NCBI GenBank assembly: GCA_963575745.1 | Contig: CAUYUJ010018476.1 | Location: 1-64,000 of the forward strand | DNA: 64,000 nucleotides | DNA from: Prorocentrum cordatum | Taxonomy: Eukaryota; Sar; Dinophyceae; Prorocentrales; Prorocentraceae | Direction: 5' to 3' | Shown here: one piece after another, positions 61,500-64,000 of the stretch | How the letters are laid out: each line of letters begins with the position of its first letter | Numbering within the stretch: the stretch's first letter is position 1 | The notes under the pieces: model-generated | What the model was told of the DNA's origin: nothing | The model's input: the letters and a program-made list of their open reading frames with translations, nothing else | Database searches by the model: none | Translations under genes and position numbers: made by a program

Positions 61500-62100
61500 A
61501 GGTGCAGCTCTGCATGGGGGGGGGGGTCGCCGGGGTGGCTCTGCCAGCGAAGGGGGGGAGGGGGGGGCCTCCATCTAGCGTTCTCTTTTTGCAATGCGCT
61601 CATTCCCCAGATGTTTCGGGGGCGCCCAGGTTCGCCAAAGCGGCTCTGCCGAGGGGCGGAGGAGGGGGGGAAGGAGGGGGGGGGGGGGGGGGTGCATCCG
61701 GCGATTTCTACATGATTCGCGCACCCCCCCAAAATGTTTCGGAGGGCGCACGGTCGCAAGGGCGGCTGCTGCAGAAGGGGGGCAGGGGGGGGCTCCATCT
61801 GGCGTTTTCTGATTAGTTTGCGCATCCCACAGATGTTCCGGCGAGGCCCGCGGTCGCCAGGGCGGTTCTGCCAGGGGCGCGGGGGGGGCCCTCCATCTGA
61901 CATTTTCTGTGCGATTTGGGCATCCCCCTGATGTTTCGGGGGGCCCAGGGTCGCCGGGGCGGCCCTGTCAGGGCGGGGGGGGAAGGGGGGGGGCTCCATC
62001 CAGCGTTCTCTGCATGATTTGCGCACCCCCAAATTTTTTCCGGGGAGGCCCAGGGTCGCCGGGGCGGCCCTGCCGGGGAAGCGGGGGAGGGAGGAGGCCA
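61500..62100 (-). repeat. 100-bp tandem repeat inside the copia-like element
   Basis: CTCCATCTGGCGTTTTCTG recurs near 61569, 61692, 61793, 61890 and 61993, each followed by GCGCATCCC, GATGTTTCGGGG and GGTCGCCAGGGCGG and then a G run. It is an expansion between integrase and reverse transcriptase remnants. Confidence 0.9.
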
Positions 62101-62242
62101 GAGCCGAGAAGATCACTGAATCCGATAACCCCCGGATCGCCGGCACTGGCCGGAGGCCACTACAACGGGGGGCGGAACCCCCATCCGCGCGCTCTCTTCG
62201 CGGGCCTCACTGGCCGAGCCCGCGAGCTCGAAAAACGTCGCC

Positions 62243-62542
62243 TCATTGTTGGTGTCGACCTTGTATCTGGCACGGTGGGAAGTCTCCTTCCAGGCACCTC
62301 CAGCTCGCTGTCTTGCCTGCCCGCCACGGAGAGGCCACGCTCGCCAACTTGACCTCGGCGCCGCCCCCTGTGGCTGCGCCGGCAAACCCGCCCACTGAGG
62401 AACCCTTCTCGCCATCGATCACGATGATCCCGGGCGCGCCGCGCACTCGTTTCCAGACGGCCTGATAGTGCCCTCGCACGCGCTGCCCACGTCTGCTCGG
62501 CAGCGGCACCGAGATCTGATGCCCCGCGCGGCGGCAGCACAT
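62243..62542 (-). pseudogene. Decayed integrase core (rve) fragment
   Basis: Minus strand, 99 open codons. AVWKRVRGAPGIIVIDGEKG (Asp near 62415), then GFAGAATGGGAEVKLASVAS, then PWRAGKTASWRCL. This follows the integrase core plan W....G.P..i..D.G.EF......G......A..P.Q.G..ER: the D-G is present, the usual E-F is not obvious, and PWRAGK stands for PWQ.GK.ER. Such a core joins element DNA to host DNA. It is degraded, missing the N-terminal zinc site and the first Asp region in this frame. Confidence 0.55.
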
Positions 62543-62599
62543 TGGCGTCGTTCATGCGTCGGAGCCTTGGATGGCCGCGCCAGCCTCGGCTGCCTGTCA

Positions 62600-63273
62600 C
62601 TCTCGCCACTCGGACGCGCCAGGGGCTGGGCCGCCTCGACGGAGACCTGGCGGCCCTCGCCGCACTTCAGTACCAGGGCGAGGTTCTGCTTGCTGCAGTG
62701 GCCCACGTTCTGGCCCATATGCCGCGCCTGCTGCTTGGCTGAAAGGCCGGGCCCCCTCTCGCCCCCGCCATTCGCCGCGGGGGCTTCGCAGCGCGAAGCG
62801 TCGACGAGGTCGACGTTGATCCCGCCGATCGCGCCGGCATTCTCCTCAGCCACCACCTTCTTTGCAGCAGCCGCGGCGCGCGCCGAGGCCCCTGCGAGCT
62901 CGCGCAGGGGCCCGGGCACATCGCCCTCCTTTCTCTGACCGAAAAAGCCGACGCAATCCCGCCTCGGCATCTCCCCGAGCTCATAGGACGCCCCGCGCAA
63001 GTTGGACAAACAGCGGAGCCCTCTCGCATTGATTTTCCCAGAACGCGTCTCCGGCAGTCGGTTGCGCCTCTCGATCAGCATGTCTCCCCGTTCGAGGGAG
63101 CCCATGTCGCGTTTATAGTCGAAGTGCATGCTGCCGATCACCTGCACGATGGCCGCGTCTGACATGAGGGCCCCCATGCCCCTGCCAATCCTCTCTTTTT
63201 GAGTAGGCCCACGGCGGCAAGTCCGCTCGCAGACGCGGACGTTCACCGTTGTGGGCGGGCACAAATCGGCCAC
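62600..63273 (-). CDS. Open frame of unknown function upstream of the integrase remnant
   Basis: Minus strand; the frame runs 63273-62419 (284 codons) and overlaps the integrase remnant in another phase at its end. It reads IGRGMGALMSDAAIVQVIGS early and GPLRELAGASARAAAAAKKV in the middle. Not recognised. By position it could be a gag-protease remnant of the copia-like element; I see no zinc knuckle (CxxCxxxxHxxxxC) and no D(S/T)G protease site. GC richness also makes chance frames long, so this may not be coding. Confidence 0.25.
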
Positions 63274-63289
63274 GGTTGCGCGTAGGTCG

Positions 63290-63500
63290 CGCGCGCGCGG
63301 CAGTGCGACGCGACCGCGGCCTCGCTGCGCAGGCGCGGGCCATCGCGCCGTCGCGCGCCAGGGTTGCGCGTCGCGGGGGGGGGGTCGTTGCCCCGCGGCG
63401 CGTGCGCTTCGCAGGTGATTTGCTAGCGCCGGGGTTGCGTCGCCGCGGGGGGGGGTCGCCGCCCCCGCGGCGCGTGCGCTTCGCAGGCGATTTGCAGTTG
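63290..63500. repeat. GC-rich 66-bp tandem duplication
   Basis: GGCGCGTGCGCTTCGCAGGT then GATTTGC occurs twice (63398 and 63459), each preceded by a G run. The surrounding CGCGCG-rich DNA to 63760 is open on several frames by composition alone. Nothing recognised in 63761-64000. Confidence 0.75.
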
Positions 63501-64000
63501 GAAGAGGCGCCGCGCGCGCGCCCCGCGCGCGCGCGCGCGGCGGGTGCCTCCCTGGCGCGCGTTCTTTCCCCCACCCTCCGCCCTGTCTGCTGCGCGCAGG
63601 CGTGGCGCGAGGCCGCCCAAGCGGCGGTGCGTCGGGCCCGGGCCCGTCGCAGCCGCCCGCGGGGGGCAGCCTCGCGCCGCGCCGCTCCCACCGACGGCGG
63701 CAGCAGGCGGGGTCGAGGCCCTGCGCGCGCGGCTCGATTTGTGGCTCGGTTATAGATGCCCCTGGGAGTTCTCATGAGCACCGGCAGCGGCTAGGCCTTC
63801 ACGACTGCGTTTCAAGCCTCGCGCTGGCCCCACTTGGAAAGCAAGCGTCGCCCAGTCAGCACCACCGCGTGCCTCGGCTCGGTCGCGCCCAACCTCGAGG
63901 CCCCACGGCCCTCGTTTATCTGGTCGATAGTGTCCTCGAGTGCCTCTTCGAGCCTGGCGAGGAAGGTTGAGCTCTCCAGTGTAGCTGCGTCAAAAGCTGC

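Overview
The window looks like nuclear DNA of a dinoflagellate. The decisive sign is at 11376-11397: a relic of the dinoflagellate spliced leader (DinoSL), matching the known 22-nt leader at 21 of 22 positions, fused to the 5' end of an intronless gene. The rest fits: GC-rich, gene-poor DNA crowded with trinucleotide microsatellites, satellites, short palindrome-ended repeats and decayed retrotransposons. I cannot assign a species.

Only one convincing intact protein gene is present, at 11489-14590. It encodes 1033 residues: an N-terminal EF-hand followed by two complete nicotinamide phosphoribosyltransferase (NAMPT) domains exactly 486 residues apart. The locus is a processed retrogene. It carries the SL relic at the 5' end, a 58-nt uninterrupted poly(A) at the 3' end, and perfect 17-bp target-site duplications (11359-11375 and 14854-14870). 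An inverted paralogue of the host repeat at 19165-20266 still holds the empty target site (19511-19527), so both filled and unfilled states sit within 9 kb.

Layout. 1-10 kb: 152-bp satellite, microsatellites and short interspersed repeats, no gene. 10.3-20.3 kb: host repeat, NAMPT retrogene, arrays of a NotI-centred palindrome, a long inverted repeat and the inverted empty-site copy. 20-26 kb: microsatellites and a GATCGAT satellite. 26-31 kb: CCAAGA repeat phased at 10-11 bp, small elements, and a 130-bp array. 31-33 kb: unassigned ORFs and a possible decayed retroelement endonuclease. 35-38 kb: a diverged second copy of the 152-bp composite satellite. 42-44 kb: a wrecked minus-strand LINE broken by three later insertions. 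45-50 kb: minisatellites, GAT microsatellite and a 113-bp satellite. 53.9-57.6 kb: a decayed plus-strand LINE (endonuclease, reverse transcriptase, Cys/His tail). 60-63.3 kb: a decayed minus-strand Ty1/copia-like element (integrase, then reverse transcriptase). There is a 100-N gap at 59260-59359.

I defined at least six short interspersed repeat families by eye. A (about 130 bp, TTGGCATCGC ends) has six copies. B (about 165 bp, AAGTCGGGC ends) has six copies or fragments, one with a 9-bp target duplication. C (about 160 bp, not palindromic) has five copies plus a fragment. D (about 145 bp, inverted ends), E (GGCGGCGAG ends) and F are smaller. A separate 174-bp palindromic MITE sits in the 43-kb LINE. 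Most long open frames here are by-products of GC-rich or trinucleotide repeats and are not reported as genes.
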